Assembly (NCBI GenBank): GCA_023512835.1
Contig: CM042090.1
Span: forward strand, 3,813,826-3,877,825
DNA from: Taxillus chinensis
Taxonomy: Eukaryota > Streptophyta > Magnoliopsida > Santalales > Loranthaceae
Length of the DNA: 64,000 nt
Direction of reading: 5' to 3'
The notes beneath the pieces were generated by a model. That model was not told the DNA's origin and did not search any database. It saw only the letters and a list, made by a program, of their open reading frames with translations. This document shows positions 24,987-41,993 of this stretch, one piece after another. The translations under genes and the position numbers were made by a program. Each line of letters starts with the position of its first letter. Within the stretch, counting starts at the first letter, position 1.

Positions 24987-26240
24987 GGGCAACTCCAACC
25001 TATTCTGTATTATACAGATGTAGACACTAAAACTTAAAATATCTGCTCCAACAGACTTTTCATATTACTCTTCACATCTGAAAATTGCTATAGTGACTCT
25101 TCACAAATGACGAATCACTATTTATTATCTATATTTTATTTTATTATTTTTTCTCTCTCCTACCGTTCTCATCTCCCATTTTACGCAACACGTCCCAGCC
25201 GCCTCTCCAGGCCCCCGTCCCCGCCTCCCATCCCAGCCTCCTCGTCCAGGCCCCTCATCCCCGCGACACCCGCCCCGCGACGCCGGTCCCTGCAACGCCC
25301 ATCCCCTCCCTGTCCAAGCCCCCCATATCCATGTTGCATCGATGAGGTTAGAAAATTATTATTTTAATATAAATATATAAAAAATATATAATAATATTGA
25401 AGTTAAACTTAAAAAATACCTTTTTACATCTGAAAATTATATAAAATTTCTTCCATTGAGTGTTCTAAGCTATATTAATACATATAGTAATATTTAAAAG
25501 AATTATATAAATATAGATATTTTTTAACGAAATTGTCAGCCCTATACCCTTAATTTTTTAAATATTTCCAACATACCCTTCTGCCTTCTCCCCTTCTTAC
25601 TTCGGCACCTGCTCTTTCCGGTGTGGCGTGTGGATCATGGACGGTAGTAGCCTCTCCAGTTGGCTCCTGTGCTACTCCGCTCGCCTGGGCTGGAAATCGA
25701 CCCCCCCCCCCCCCGGCTCAGCTGCATATGGCATCACGGTGGCCGGCGGCCGCTCCGCCTTCCTCGCCGGATCCAGCCGTACCTTATGGGTGGTTGCTTT
25801 GCAGGTTCTAGTTTCTGGGTTGGATGACATCTCTTGGCCGTGTCCTCTGTTCCTGCCTGTGGACACCACATGCTTGTTGAAATTCCCCCTCCCTCTGCAT
25901 GTGTCGTCGTCCTCCATCCCTCCCTATGCGTGTGAACTTTCTCTTGCCGTCTCCCCAATCCCCTTGTTGGATCCCCCCTCTCCACCCACCCCGGTCGCCC
26001 ACCCATCCCCTGGTCGCCGTCCGAACCACCCTCCCCCACTCAGGTCAACGGGGATTTGTGAAGTGAAAGTTAGAAATTAAAAAATTTGATAGAATATAGA
26101 TGAGGATAGATTGAAAAAAAAAAAAGTCAAATAAAAATATAAATAATATAAGATTAAAATATTATTAGTTAAAATAACACTGTCGGTAAGTTAAAAATAA
26201 TTTTAATTATTCAATTTAACTCTATAGATTGAAGATATTC
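24987..26240. mobile_element. PIF/Harbinger-like non-autonomous element with GC-rich cargo
   Basis: The left end GGGCAACTCCAACCTAT and the complement of the right end, GAATATCTTCAATCTAT, match at 11 of 17 positions, with all but one mismatch being G/A or C/T. Both ends abut TAA (24984-24986 and 26241-26243), the 3-bp duplication usual for Harbinger. Two C-rich blocks (about 25170-25340 and 25565-26045, the latter with a run of about 14 C) interrupt the AT-rich body. They have several overlapping short frames but no recognisable domain. Confidence 0.55.
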
Positions 26241-26243
26241 TAA

Positions 26244-26837
26244 GAGTACATTGTTTAGATTTGAACAAATTTTAGCTAAAATTTTATTTTAAAAAATTGA
26301 ATTATTTAATTTTCATCACAAATATTAGATTCAGCAATTTTTTTTAACAGCAGCAATACGAGGGGGAGGCAGCAAAAATTAATGATGGATCAGTATCAAA
26401 GCAAATGGTTGTGTATCATGAATCAACATATGAAAAAATATTCTTATTATACTTTGTTAAATGCTAATTTCGGATTGTTCTAAAATAAGAAGGAATTGAA
26501 AGGGAGATAGAAGATTTCTTTTCAACCAACCAAACAACAAATTTTTAAATGATTAAATTTTAAGCCCCCTCTGGTGAATTATGTCCAATGAGAACGCATA
26601 ACTGGAATTTTTTCCAAATAAAAAATATTACACATGGAGAAATATATATATCCCTGATAAAAAAAATACAATAGTTGTAATGAATATAAAATTAATGTTA
26701 GTCATTAGATTTTATTTAATTCGATCTGTAATTAAAATAATCTATTCTAAAAATAACCCTCAATATTAAGTTTAATTCCCACCCTAAATTCGTTCCCACA
26801 AGCTCAACGCTCTAGACGGCGCGACATCAAGGATGAT
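26244..26837. other. AT-rich spacer, nothing recognised
   Basis: About 590 bp between the Harbinger-like element and the tandem duplication. No gene or signal seen. Confidence 0.5.
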
Positions 26838-26886
26838 TTTGGCCCGTGGCGACGTGGATCTGGGTGCCACCGTTTATGCCACCCCC

Positions 26887-26930
<44 letters not shown>

Positions 26931-26990
26931 TACCCCGTAGCTTTTGGCCCATGGCGACGTGGATCTGGGTGCCACCGTTTATACCACCGA

Positions 26991-27025
<35 letters not shown>

Positions 27026-27036
27026 TACCCCATAGC
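26838..27036. repeat. Tandem duplication of a roughly 105-bp unit with CT/TA tracts
   Basis: Two adjacent copies of TTTTGGCCC(A/G)TGGCGACGTGG, GGTGCCACCGTTTAT and CCACC, followed by (CT)n, (AT)n and TACCCC(A/G)TAGCTTT. The first starts about 26838 and the second about 26943. The CT and TA tracts differ in length between copies. Confidence 0.8.
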
Positions 27037-27398
27037 TTTCGTGTTAATCCCCTCCTCTCCCTTATTAATTATTGTCATCTTTTGACTTATCTCCCCCTAA
27101 TTTTCATCCTCAAACCCTACTCATCTTTTCCAGCAAACCGTTGAGATGAGAATATGCTTAGATACCAGGACAAGATTGGTTGATTAGATGATGTACCATT
27201 TGCCATTGGTGGTGTCATAAAGCAAACTCGCCATATATATATATATATATTGCCATTCATTTCGAGGCGTAGACTCTAGGGGGTGGAAAACAAAGCCGAA
27301 AGAGAAAAATAATTAGGCGATCAAAAGAAAAGGATAACTACACCGTGGAGGAAAAATGCGACCTGCGAGTAGGTGGGTGTTTAAACGAAACCCAAAAT

Positions 27399-28740
27399 TC
27401 AAAGCCTATACTTGAGGTGCAATTTCAGTAGCTCCTTAGCCGCTGTGTCAATTTCTTTCTCTCCGTTATCCTCCATGTTTTGACTCATCGCCCTTACTTT
27501 CCTTCTCAAACCTTCCATGTCTTTTCCCACCAGCACATCCCTGACAACTCCTGCAATTTCTTCCCTTACAAGTTGAAGTCCCCCCTGGTTTTTCCTCGGA
27601 TACAAGGCCACGCCAATCTCTTCCATTAACCTTGCATTAGCCGGCTGATCGTGATGCACCGGCATGGCTATGATTGGAACCCCACATTTCAAGCTTTCCA
27701 TCAAGGAGTTCCACCCGCAATGACTCACAAACCCGCCAATACTAGGGTGCTTGAGAATCCTCATCTGGGGAGCCCATCCATTGACTATGAATCCCTTGTC
27801 CTTAACCCTCTCAAGAAACCCATTGGGTAAGACATCCTCACTGGTAATTGTTTCTTCCACTGGAAACCTGATGACCCATATGAAATCTACGCCGCTGAGT
27901 TCCAGCCCATGAGCTAGTTCTACCATCTGCTCCTTTGTGGGATAGGACTCGCTCCCAAAGGAAACGAACACGGTAGAGGACTTCCCCTTGTTGTCGAGCC
28001 ATTGCATTAAGTTTTTGCCTTCATCCTCAGCAGAGTCTTGGACCAGCGGACCCACAGGCACAACTTTCTTTCCGGATAAAACAGATAAATAATCAATGCA
28101 GTTCCCTTCCAACCCTCTAAAAGTCTTGACTAAAATGAGATCAGTCGACCTCTTGAGGCCATTCATGATCCGATCAGAATCACCTTTAACTATAGACTCT
28201 ATTCCATCGCCGACCATGTTCTGCTCAAACCGAAGATAAAATTCCGGAATAGATAGCGAGACATCAGGTTTATGTTGTCCACGTAGCTCAAAACAAACCG
28301 GTGCCGCTCCCACACAAAGGAACTCTACGGCCGGAATGTTGCGCGCAGAAGCCTCTATAGGTGCCCAGTCCTGGACGAAGTCATAAATGACCGTATCCGG
28401 GTTTAGGGCATCGAGGATGGCGGCGAAGGCAGGCCTGGCCATGAGAAGAGCGCTCATGAGGGTTGACATGAGGTGTGGCGGTAGGCCCTTGGTGGTGTGG
28501 ATGTGGGGAGGGAGGTCAGGCAGTGAGGGGAGGTGGAGATCCACTAGCTGTATTGAGGAAGAGTAATGGCTTTTTGATAGGCTCTCTCTAATGGAAATGA
28601 GGGTAATGGGAGTGGAACACAAGTATACCTTAAAGCCTCTCTTGGCAAGTTTCTTGGCTAGTTCCAGGAAGGGAGACACATGGCCCTGAGCCAAAAAACG
28701 GAAGCATAAGAACACTCATACTGCAAGAACTGGTGTCCAT
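27399..28740 (-). pseudogene. UGT94-like glycosyltransferase with a 1-base frameshift
   Basis: Tandem paralogue of the gene at 22277-23647. From 28715 down to 27399 the frame is open (438 codons) with a complete PSPG box WAPQ...DQ including HCGWNS, and catalytic GH and VIYD motifs. That frame has no ATG at the right place; its first possible start is GTG. The expected ATG lies at 28740 in the next frame, reading MDTSSCSMSVLMLP. The two frames meet at a run of six T on the minus strand (28693-28698), where one extra base breaks the LAQGH junction. The defect is either a real early frameshift or a homopolymer sequencing error; the rest shows no further damage. Its role would be that of the neighbour: sugar transfer from UDP-sugar to a small-molecule glycoside. 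Confidence 0.85.
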
Positions 28741-28797
28741 CTCTGTAATGAATTTCACTCTAATTCTCACTGTTTCAGTTTTCCTAAATATGGGTTC

Positions 28798-28808
28798 TAT
28801 ATATATAG
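28798..28808 (-). promoter_or_regulatory. TATA box of UGT gene 2
   Basis: TATATATATAG/CTATATATATA about 58 bases upstream of the expected ATG at 28740, mirroring UGT gene 1. This suggests the promoter was copied with the gene. Confidence 0.55.
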
Positions 28809-30392
28809 GAAGGCGGTCCGAGGGAAACGCATGCGTCCATTGGTACCTGGGTCGTTTCCCGGCATCCTACAACAAGAGTAAATATCTTTATTAAAAAGTG
28901 GCCAAAAGCAAAAAGGCCAAGAGGTGCAAGCTATGGTCTATGGGCTTGCATGCACTTTCCTAATCGTCTAGAATGGTTTCTATATTCCAACGAACAAGTT
29001 CAACAAATTTAGACATGGGCAAGCCATGGCACAATATCTTAAATTTACAATTCAAATTTAATAATATTGAATGCATGGATATGATGTTTAAGTTGCTGAA
29101 TCTTGATATCAACATTTGCCACTGTTAGAACATGATTGCTTGACTTCAGTTCAATTTGCATTTCCCCTCACGCCTTTTATTTGTTTTATTTCTTTCATTT
29201 TCTTCTTAATTCTTTTTCCTCTATTTAGTTACTCATTTGTACCTCTAATTAGTAATTAGTCATTTTAACTACGAGAAAAGCAAAAACTATGCATGTTCAT
29301 CGACAACAATACAGTGATAGTGAAATGATAATTAATCACTGTCGTATAATAATATCATTAAACCAACAGTACGTCCAGACAAAAGTATTAGCTGTCATGA
29401 TTTATATATATATATATATGTATATCTTATTAGTGCACTCGATTATTAAATAATCGTATTTTATTATTTAAGTGGTTTTATAACACTTAGACATATAAGT
29501 TTTAATTTATGTATATTTTTTAAAATTTTTTATTAGAGTTCATATTAAATTATAATTTAAAAATAATAAAAGATAATACATTTTTTAGAAATGATTCTCA
29601 AGTTTTTTTTAAAATAATATTTAATGAGTTAAGTAATAAAATAGACAACAAATAAAAAATTATTTGAATCTTATAAAAATTTAGATTTAAAAATAAAAAA
29701 TAATTAAAAATATTTTTTAAACATAAATATAAAATTAATTATTTTTTAAAATTATTTTCAAATTTATATGATTAAACGCCGGACCTACCGTTTTATATTA
29801 TTATTCGTTCCAAACGCCTCTTTATTCATTTAAAATATTCTAAATGTTATTTTATATAACGGAATTGTGCAAATATTCATTGCATCTGCTTTTCCTTATT
29901 CATATTTAAATTATGTTCTTATCCAATATAATAAGCAGTGAAACGCCATCAGTGACGTATCACATTTGCGCGATATCCCACGCTAATGACTAATGGTGTT
30001 CTTTATTTTCATTTGATATGCATATGTTTTTAAGTAAAAATCAAACGCTTATCCTATTACATGATAAAAAGGCAAACAGCATATGTATACCCACATGCAT
30101 CAAAGCAAACAATGCTACTATTAACCGATAACATGTTAATTGTTTCAAATCATATAACTTTAAAGTAAATATTAAAAGATGATAAAAGCTAAACATTTCT
30201 AACAAATTTTATAAAAATTGATTGTGTATGAAGTTTTAAATAAAAATATTTACATATTGTATAGAAATGAATTGAACATCTTATACATATTCAAATTAAA
30301 TGAAAGTTTTTCATAGATATTTTTTAATGAATATAAAATTATTAAATTTGGAACTAATTAATTTTTTGTTAATTAATAATTATACTTAGTTG
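28809..30392. other. AT-rich spacer upstream of UGT gene 2
   Basis: No gene or repeat boundary recognised. A short (TA)n lies at about 29402-29420. Confidence 0.5.
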
Positions 30393-31004
30393 TCATGCTT
30401 CCGATTCTCAAAACCTAGAACCGAGAACATAACTTTCCGTTGCCTGCACTTGAAGAGTTAAAGGTTGGTGATAAGTACCGAAAGAAACAAAAACACAGAT
30501 GTTGTCCCAACATACCAACCTATACAATCGTACATCACTAGTAGTCATGTACAACACCGTCATATCATCATATAACACAGTATATTACAAGATAGATATA
30601 CAAACATACTACAATCGTACATAAGAGTATCAATAGACAATGTCTTCCTCGAAGGAAAGCTTCCATCAGCCTTTAGCAACACCTGAAAAGTAAATAACAA
30701 CAACAGCTGTAGGGGTGAGCCATAAGCTTAGTAGGTGATCTATAACTTTATATCCTACCATGCAATACATGCTTCGTGTATAAGTATTGTACAGTGCACA
30801 ACCAAACAAGCATCAATCATCAGGATTTAGCCGGACTCAAACCACAATCAGATAATATATTCCAGTTTAGAGCACTTAGCTCTCATAACAGCTCTCACTC
30901 AGGTTGTAGCTTGTCGCCCAACTACAAGACATACCAAAACCATCTTAGGGGCCTCTACTGCCTGTCTATTTTCCCTAACTCCTTAAAATGATTCTATTAT
31001 CAAT
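30393..31004 (-). mobile_element. Possible Ty3/gypsy LTR fragment (minus orientation)
   Basis: Starts TGTCATGCTTCCG and has the same order of landmarks as the first part of the 16.4-kb solo LTR: AGGGT/GAGTTAAAGGTTGGTGA, TAAGTACCGA, a TACAATCGTACATCA-like block, then GTAGGTGAT. No matching right end was found before the U2AF65-like exon. A low-certainty assignment from layout similarity. Confidence 0.4.
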
Positions 31005-31197
31005 GCAAGTGGTGGGATTGAAGGTTCTGATCACCTTTTTGTTGGAGGATTGTCGTACTACTTTTCTAAAGCCTAGATCAGAGAGCTACTAGAGTCATTT
31101 GGGTATGCCCCTTTGGTTATGATTCTTCGTTGATCTCTCACCATGTAATTTTAAGCATTTAGGACATTGCTAATCTAATATAATATCTTACGATATT

Positions 31198-35486
<4,289 letters not shown>

Positions 35487-35579
35487 ATATGTTATTATTG
35501 TAGACCTTTGAGTGGGTTTGACCTTGTCAAGTATAGAGAAACTGGAAATTCTAAAGGATATGCATTTTGTGTATACCAG

Positions 35580-36457
35580 GTAAATTTTGTCAAAAATCTT
35601 ATTTACTATGAAGTTGGTGTATAAATTATTGAGAATAATTTAATTATTTAGCCTTGATTAATAAAAATAATGCAATGTATGAGCAGGCGGTCTCCACGTT
35701 GAGAGGCAATTCTCCTATAATAAAACATTGTTGATAATGGCTACATTTGTTTCTTTTAGTATAATATCATTTAATGAAGAGGCTTATCTATTTTCATCAT
35801 CAATGGTGTTGGCAAGCAAGGAAGCAATTGAAAATGGCACAAATTGGATTAATGTTAACTTCATTGCTAGAGGGCGGTACAAATATTTTGCTTCCCCTTA
35901 ATAAGGTTGCATTTTAATGTCCTCTACTATTTTATATTTACGTTTCTTTAATGTGATGGGTCGTAGTAAACAAAAGAATAGGATTTTACTGTTATCATCT
36001 TAATCACCTCCATACGAATGGACAATGAAGTTATTGTCTAGTCTCGGTTCAATTCCTATGATTTTTCTTATAACTGATTGTGGTGTGATGTTGAAGATGA
36101 AAGAAAGATATGTGATTTAATGAAAAGCAATGTAAAGGATAAAGGTTCAATTCCTCCGCACACTGTTGGGATAGGTACTGATTTTGATGTTATCATCTTG
36201 TTGCTTTTGTTGTAGGAACTCTCTACTTGATAATTTATTAAAATGATACGTTGTGGATGGGAATTTGCCTCGTACACGTAGGAACCCGCCCCGCCCCGAG
36301 TTCACACTTCACGGGTATTCCAGCCCGCCCAGCCCCACTAGGGAAAATATAGAAAAAACATATGCAACTAACATGTTTTGAACCCAAACCTACCTATATT
36401 ATTATGAGAGGCTAACCATTAAGCTAAGATGTTATTGATAATTTTAATTACATAATT

Positions 36458-36493
<36 letters not shown>

Positions 36494-36955
36494 AAATAAC
36501 ATGTATTTATAATAATAATATATTTATTTAGTAAATAAATAATTATTTATATTTATATAAAAAATAATGAAACTATATATATATCTTTATAATTTAATAT
36601 ATTAAAGTAATTAATATTGTATAATTAACTTTAAACATTGGTTATAATTATAATATAGTATATACACACACAGTTAATAACTAATATTATAAGAAAATAA
36701 TTATATTATTGATTATTTTAATTAAATTAAGGGAAACAAGTTGAAAAAAATACTAATTCTTAAATTAAACTTATAACATAAGTAATCTAATAAGTATAGC
36801 GTATAATTATACTATTTAGGTTATTAGTACTACGTTATTACTTATTATTGGTAATAGTTCTATTATGTAATTTAATACTACTCGCTACTCAAATTATTAG
36901 TTATTGATTACAATTTATAACTTATAAGTACATATATATTGTGATTGTCAGGACC
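35580..36955. other. Spacer and AT-rich repeat left of solo LTR
   Basis: 35580-36240 shows no gene I recognise. From about 36250 a GC-rich end (CCCGCCCCGCCCCGAG) leads into AT-rich sequence. The part at 36600-36955 is a direct relative of 19990-20360 and of 39800-40010. A long (TA)n lies at about 36462-36489. Confidence 0.5.
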
Positions 36956-37255
36956 CGTGTTCTTGGTTCGAGGAGTGGACCTCATTTTGGCATGAGAGTT
37001 AAGATAAATAGATGAGAGAATGAAGTTGGGCTTGAACAATGAGGAAGTTTGACTGTACTTGGGCCCATTTTGGAGTTTAGGGCCCTAGGGAGCAGTTTCG
37101 GATTGTTCAAGTGTTTCTGGGGTATTTTGGTAATTGTATTACTTAAGAAAACTAAATAAAATAAATATAGTAAAATGTATTTTAAAAGAAAAAAAAAAGA
37201 AAAGGGAAAGGGAGGGAACGTGTTATCTTCCTACATGGTGTGCCTGACGCTTGAG

Positions 37256-37747
37256 TAGGGGTGTTAAACAAGCTAGAGGCCTGCAGGCCACACGAGTTGA
37301 CCTGTAATATGGGCTAGGCCGGCCTTCATATTCTTAGCCCGTTTAACAATGGACCTATATGGTTTCAAGCCCACGGGCCACAGTTTAAACGAGCTTGGTC
37401 CGCACAGATACAGGCCAGCCCGCAGGCTATAACCTTATATAGGACCGGCCTAGAGTTCACACCCAGCCCAGCCCATGTAGCCTACCACTCCCCACACCCA
37501 GCGCAGCCTATTGCATCCCGCCGACCCCCCACCCCACGCAGCTTACAGGGCCCCCTGGCCACCCAGCCATTGCCAAGCCCAGTGCAGCCCACTGTCCACC
37601 CCTGGCCCGATCTAGTGCTATATATGCTAAAAACATTAAAATGCTGTCAGTGCAACTAGAACCCCAGACCTCATGTAAAATACAACAACATCCAACCATT
37701 AGGTTATATGTTACTTGTTAAATATATTTGCATAATTAGTATATATC

Positions 37748-37795
<48 letters not shown>

Positions 37796-37965
37796 CCAAC
37801 AACAATAATAATAACAATAATAATAACAATAATAATAACAATTCTACCCATTGAAAATCTCTAGCTCTAGCTGGCCGGGCTGCACATGGGCCGGGCCGGG
37901 CCGATTTCTACCCCCTTGAACATCTTGGCTCAGCTAGACGGATCGGCCCGGCCGCCCATTTAACA
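37256..37965. mobile_element. Possible hAT-like insertion nested in solo LTR
   Basis: Flanked by GACGCTTGAG (37246-37255) and GACACTTGAG (37966-37975), a near-exact 10-bp repeat. The left end is TAGGGGTGTTAAAC; the right end reads, complemented, TCTGTTAAATGGGC, so the outer bases appear eroded. Subterminal GGCCCG/CGGGCC motifs occur at both ends and a long (AAT)n array lies at about 37749-37790. Confidence 0.5.
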
Positions 37966-37974
37966 GACACTTGA

Positions 37975-37979
37975 GATAG

Positions 37980-38045
<66 letters not shown>
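37975..38045. repeat. (GATA)n(GA)n microsatellite
   Basis: About six GATA units followed by about 22 GA units, in the solo LTR downstream of the nested insertion. Confidence 0.9.
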
Positions 38046-38046
<1 letters not shown>

Positions 38047-38808
38047 CACTAGGAGAGAAGGTAAAAGAGTTCTTGGATCAGGAACACGACGAGCAAGCTT
38101 TCCAGTCCAACAACAAATCATTGAGGTTGGTGGTTCTGTTTCCTTGTGTTCATTCCATGTTCTTGATGGATGGTTATGGAGGTATGGGTGTTAGAACCCT
38201 AACCTTGTTCCTTTAATGTGCTATGGGTGAATTATTAAGCTATAATTCATATAAACTTGTTTGGATGTGAGAGAAATGTTAAGGATTGATACTTGTGGCT
38301 TAGAAACCCTATTTAGAGTATTAACAATCGAGTTCTGTGTAGAACCGGGTAAAGAACCCGCTAGAAGCGAAGCAGAATGTCGACATGGTTAATGCGGTGT
38401 GGTCGATATGACTTGATTGACGTGGTTGACCTGGCCTAGTGTTGGTCGAGGTCGACCAGAAGAGACTCTGGAGACATTCTTTCATAGTTGGTTGATCTGG
38501 AATTGAGTGATCGATGCGGTCGATGTGGGTGTTTGACGTGGTCAATGTGGCAAAGTTAGAGTGGTTGATGTGGTCGATTTGGAAGCTAGATCGACTAAAA
38601 CAAAGTGAAATCAAGCCTCTTTGGTCAATATGGAGATTTTTCATGGTTATGGTCGACCTAGGAAGGTTTGTGGTCGATACAGAGAGTTTTAATAATTGAG
38701 ATGGTGTATCTAAGGTGTCTTAACTGTGTTTGAATGTGTATTGTTTTCCTTATGTGTGATATTATTGTTGAGAGGTTTGTGCATTGAGTGAGTACATTCC
38801 TTTGATTT

Positions 38809-38893
38809 AAGCATTGAGATCCCATTGAGGGGATAGTCCTAGAGTGGGCTTAAGCAATGAGGTCCCATTGAGGGGACAGTCTGAGAGTGGGCA
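38809..38893. repeat. Two-unit tandem repeat in solo LTR
   Basis: Two copies of about 43 bp sharing AAGCA.TGAG.TCCCATTGAGGGGA.AGT and GAGAGTGGGC-type sequence. Confidence 0.7.
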
Positions 38894-39469
38894 TGAAAAC
38901 GTCTTGGGGTGGACAAAGATCCCGTTTGTGTGATTGTTATTGTTCTTTTACTTACACTACACCATCACATATGTTCACAAAGCATTTAGAGGTAGAGATG
39001 TTGGGTTGGTTCGGGAAGACATGATCCCTACTGAGTTATGGTTTACTCACTCACCTTTAATGTCTCTTTTTACAAGTCCTAGTAGGAGATAGGAGATTAA
39101 CCTGCTGTGGCGGTAGAAACATTTCTTTTTCTATTTAGCTTTCCTTCTTTAACTTTTTTTTATGTTTAAGACATTATTATGTTTTGAGACAGGGACCTAT
39201 GTGTACATTTGAGGATATTTATTATTGAGACACCATGTTTTGGGGCTGGTGACCCTATTTATGATGTGATTGATTATTATGCAAGTGGATTACTTATATT
39301 GTATGGTTTGTACATGACATGGAGTGACATTATGATAGGTTCTGGGCAACATTCTAGAAGGAGCCCTATTTAGGTGGTCATCCACCAACCCCTTGACCTC
39401 TTGAGTGCAAGACATGGGGCATCACTAACTGGTTTTTCAGTGTTGGAAAATCTAGGGCGTGACAGTGAC

Positions 39470-39875
39470 TTGTGTTTTAAAAGAATTAAATTAGTATAAG
39501 TATAACGTTTTATATTGAACAATATAATGATTTTAGTGACTCACATATATAAAGCAACTTATTAGTATTTTAATAGCTACCATGATTTGGACCTTTATCA
39601 AAGCATTATATGTGTTAATCCACATTTGTTTTCCAAATTTCCTTATATGTGCCAATCCACATTTGCTTTCTAAATTTCTTTAATATTTGAACTAGTGATA
39701 TCATTTACATGATTTATTAATTTTAACCCACATATGAAATACATATTATCAAAAGTCAAAACTCACTCTCACCATGTATTCTTTAGTATATCAAAATAGT
39801 CAGTATCGTATAATTAACTAATAACATTAGTTATAATTATAAGAGTATATATATACTTATCATATCAAAGAATAC

Positions 39876-39913
<38 letters not shown>

Positions 39914-41175
39914 TCATACTTAGTAATTAATCTTATATTAAAACAATTATATTATTGATAGTTTTAGTTACATTACGGGAAATAAATTAGAGAAACATGG
40001 CTAGTGTATTACTTATAACATAAATAATATAATTATAATAATATAAATAATAATAATAATAATACCATTACTATTATTATTAATGATAATAATAATAATT
40101 AGTAAATATTTTATTTTAAAAATAATATTACTTACAAAGTCTATATACTTATATTTTAATACAAATAACATTTAAAAGTAATAGTAATATTTTAATATAA
40201 AATACAAGCATATAAAATACAAGTGCATGATATAATTATATAGTATATTAGTATGGACTAATATATTACGTACAACATAAGTAATATTATAATTATTCAG
40301 TCAAATAATATTTGATTAGATTATTTAGTTTTAAATCAACTTATTGATAATTTCAAAGTTAAATTTAAATTTAAATTTAATTAATGTCCATCTAAAAATT
40401 ATTTCATTCATGATATGAGTCATCCATAGTAATTGGTGAGAGTGAGTTTGACTTTTGATAGTATGTATTTTATATTTGAGTTAAAAGTAATAAATCATGC
40501 AAATGATATTATTAGTTCAAATATTAATGCATTTATCGATCAAATAATATTTAGTTAGATCATTTAATCTTAAATTAATCTATTGGTAAATTTAAAACTA
40601 AATTTGAATTAAATTAATATAATTATACATAAATTATTTTATGCGTGATATGAGTTATGCATGTGAGAGTGAGTTTTAATTCCTTTGACATTTGATAATA
40701 TATATTTAATATTTGAATTAAAAGTAGTAAACCATATAAACAATATTATTAGTTTAAATATTAATACATTTCCAATCAAATAATATTTGATTGGATCAAC
40801 TAATCCTAAATCATAAAATCAATCTATTAATAAATTGAAAACTAAATTTGAATCTAATTGATTTATATTTTATATTACAATAGTAACAATACATTTACTT
40901 TATATTATAATATAAATATACATACTTTGTAATTACTATTATTTTTAAAATAAATCATGCATTCTATATTAATATTATTATTATCATTAATAATAATAAT
41001 AATAGTAATTATTATTTATATGTTATATTGTAAGTATATATATTAATTATATAAATGTATATAACAAAAATACAGTCGGCCTAGTGGTTGACAGTGGGGC
41101 TGGGTGGGGAATGGGAGAGGTAGAACACGCGGGGATGGGGCAGAAAATTTTACCCGCCCAATCGTTATCCCTAAA
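39470..41175. repeat. AT-rich repeat related to the 19-21 kb inverted repeat
   Basis: The block with ATGAAATACATATTATCAAA (about 39734) recurs inverted at about 40455 and again near 40690. Surrounding blocks match the 19.3-21.3 kb element. The right end turns GC-rich (GGGGATGGGGCAGAAAATTT, ACCCGCCCAATCG) near 41.1 kb and mirrors CCCGCCCCGCCCC near 36285. The 36956-39464 solo LTR may therefore lie inside a larger element. No gene. Confidence 0.55.
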
Positions 41176-41533
41176 TGTCCACATGATTTGTTTCAATATG
41201 CAAGCATCTATATAAATCTAAATACATTATTCTGCTACTTGGTTGTGACAGAATAGTTTGTGAAAGGAGTTTGTTTCAGCAAAAATAGTTTCTTACATAA
41301 TACATTCATTTCAATTGTGAAATTTGCTTATCTTATCAAGAAATAAATAAATTGTGAAACTTGCTAATAAACCTGAGATGAGAATGCTGAGAAGAGTTAT
41401 TTTCTTTTTTTGTAAATACTATCCAGATTCCATAAGGCAATATTTTTCTTGAGAATGCAAGCTAGAATAGCTAAGATCCATGTTGGATCTACTTTATTGC
41501 TATGTATACCTATAACACGAATAATGTCAATAT

Positions 41534-41936
41534 TGTAATGACCCGTGTTTGGGGTTCAAGGAGATAGCCATAGGAGGGAAGACACATCGAGGGATGTGAC
41601 TATCAGTACAATGATGTACGCATCAAATAGAGAGTTTTGACTGTGAGTGAGACCGATTCCGGGTCGGGGCCCCGAGTGGCCCGATTATTGACTTTCTCGA
41701 GGTTTGTTGGTTGACTTTGCGTTTGAGCAGTCAACTGGGTTAGAAAATATCTAGATAGTGATGTACTTATCATTTCGAGCGTTTTGACTGTACTTGGGCT
41801 CAATTTGGAGTTCGTAACCCCGGGAGGTTGAATAGTATTTTTTGGGATTTATTAATTTAAAAAAATATAGAAATATAAATAAGAGGAAAGGATAAGCTTC
41901 CACGTTACGTTTCTTTGGTTCGTATGTTGGAGAGCT

Positions 41937-41993
<57 letters not shown>

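Larger units (their letters stand above)
36956..39464 (+). mobile_element. Solo LTR, Ty3/gypsy (Tekay-like)
   Basis: 2,509 bp from TGTCAGGACCCGTGTT to AATCTAGGGCGTGACA, flanked by GTGAT (36951-36955) and GTGAC (39465-39469), a 5-bp duplication with one change. Both ends resemble the 41.5-kb gypsy LTR (TGTAATGACCCGTGTT...AATCTGGGGCGTGACA). It holds a GTCGA-rich segment at 38370-38690 like that LTR. No internal region is present. Confidence 0.8.
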
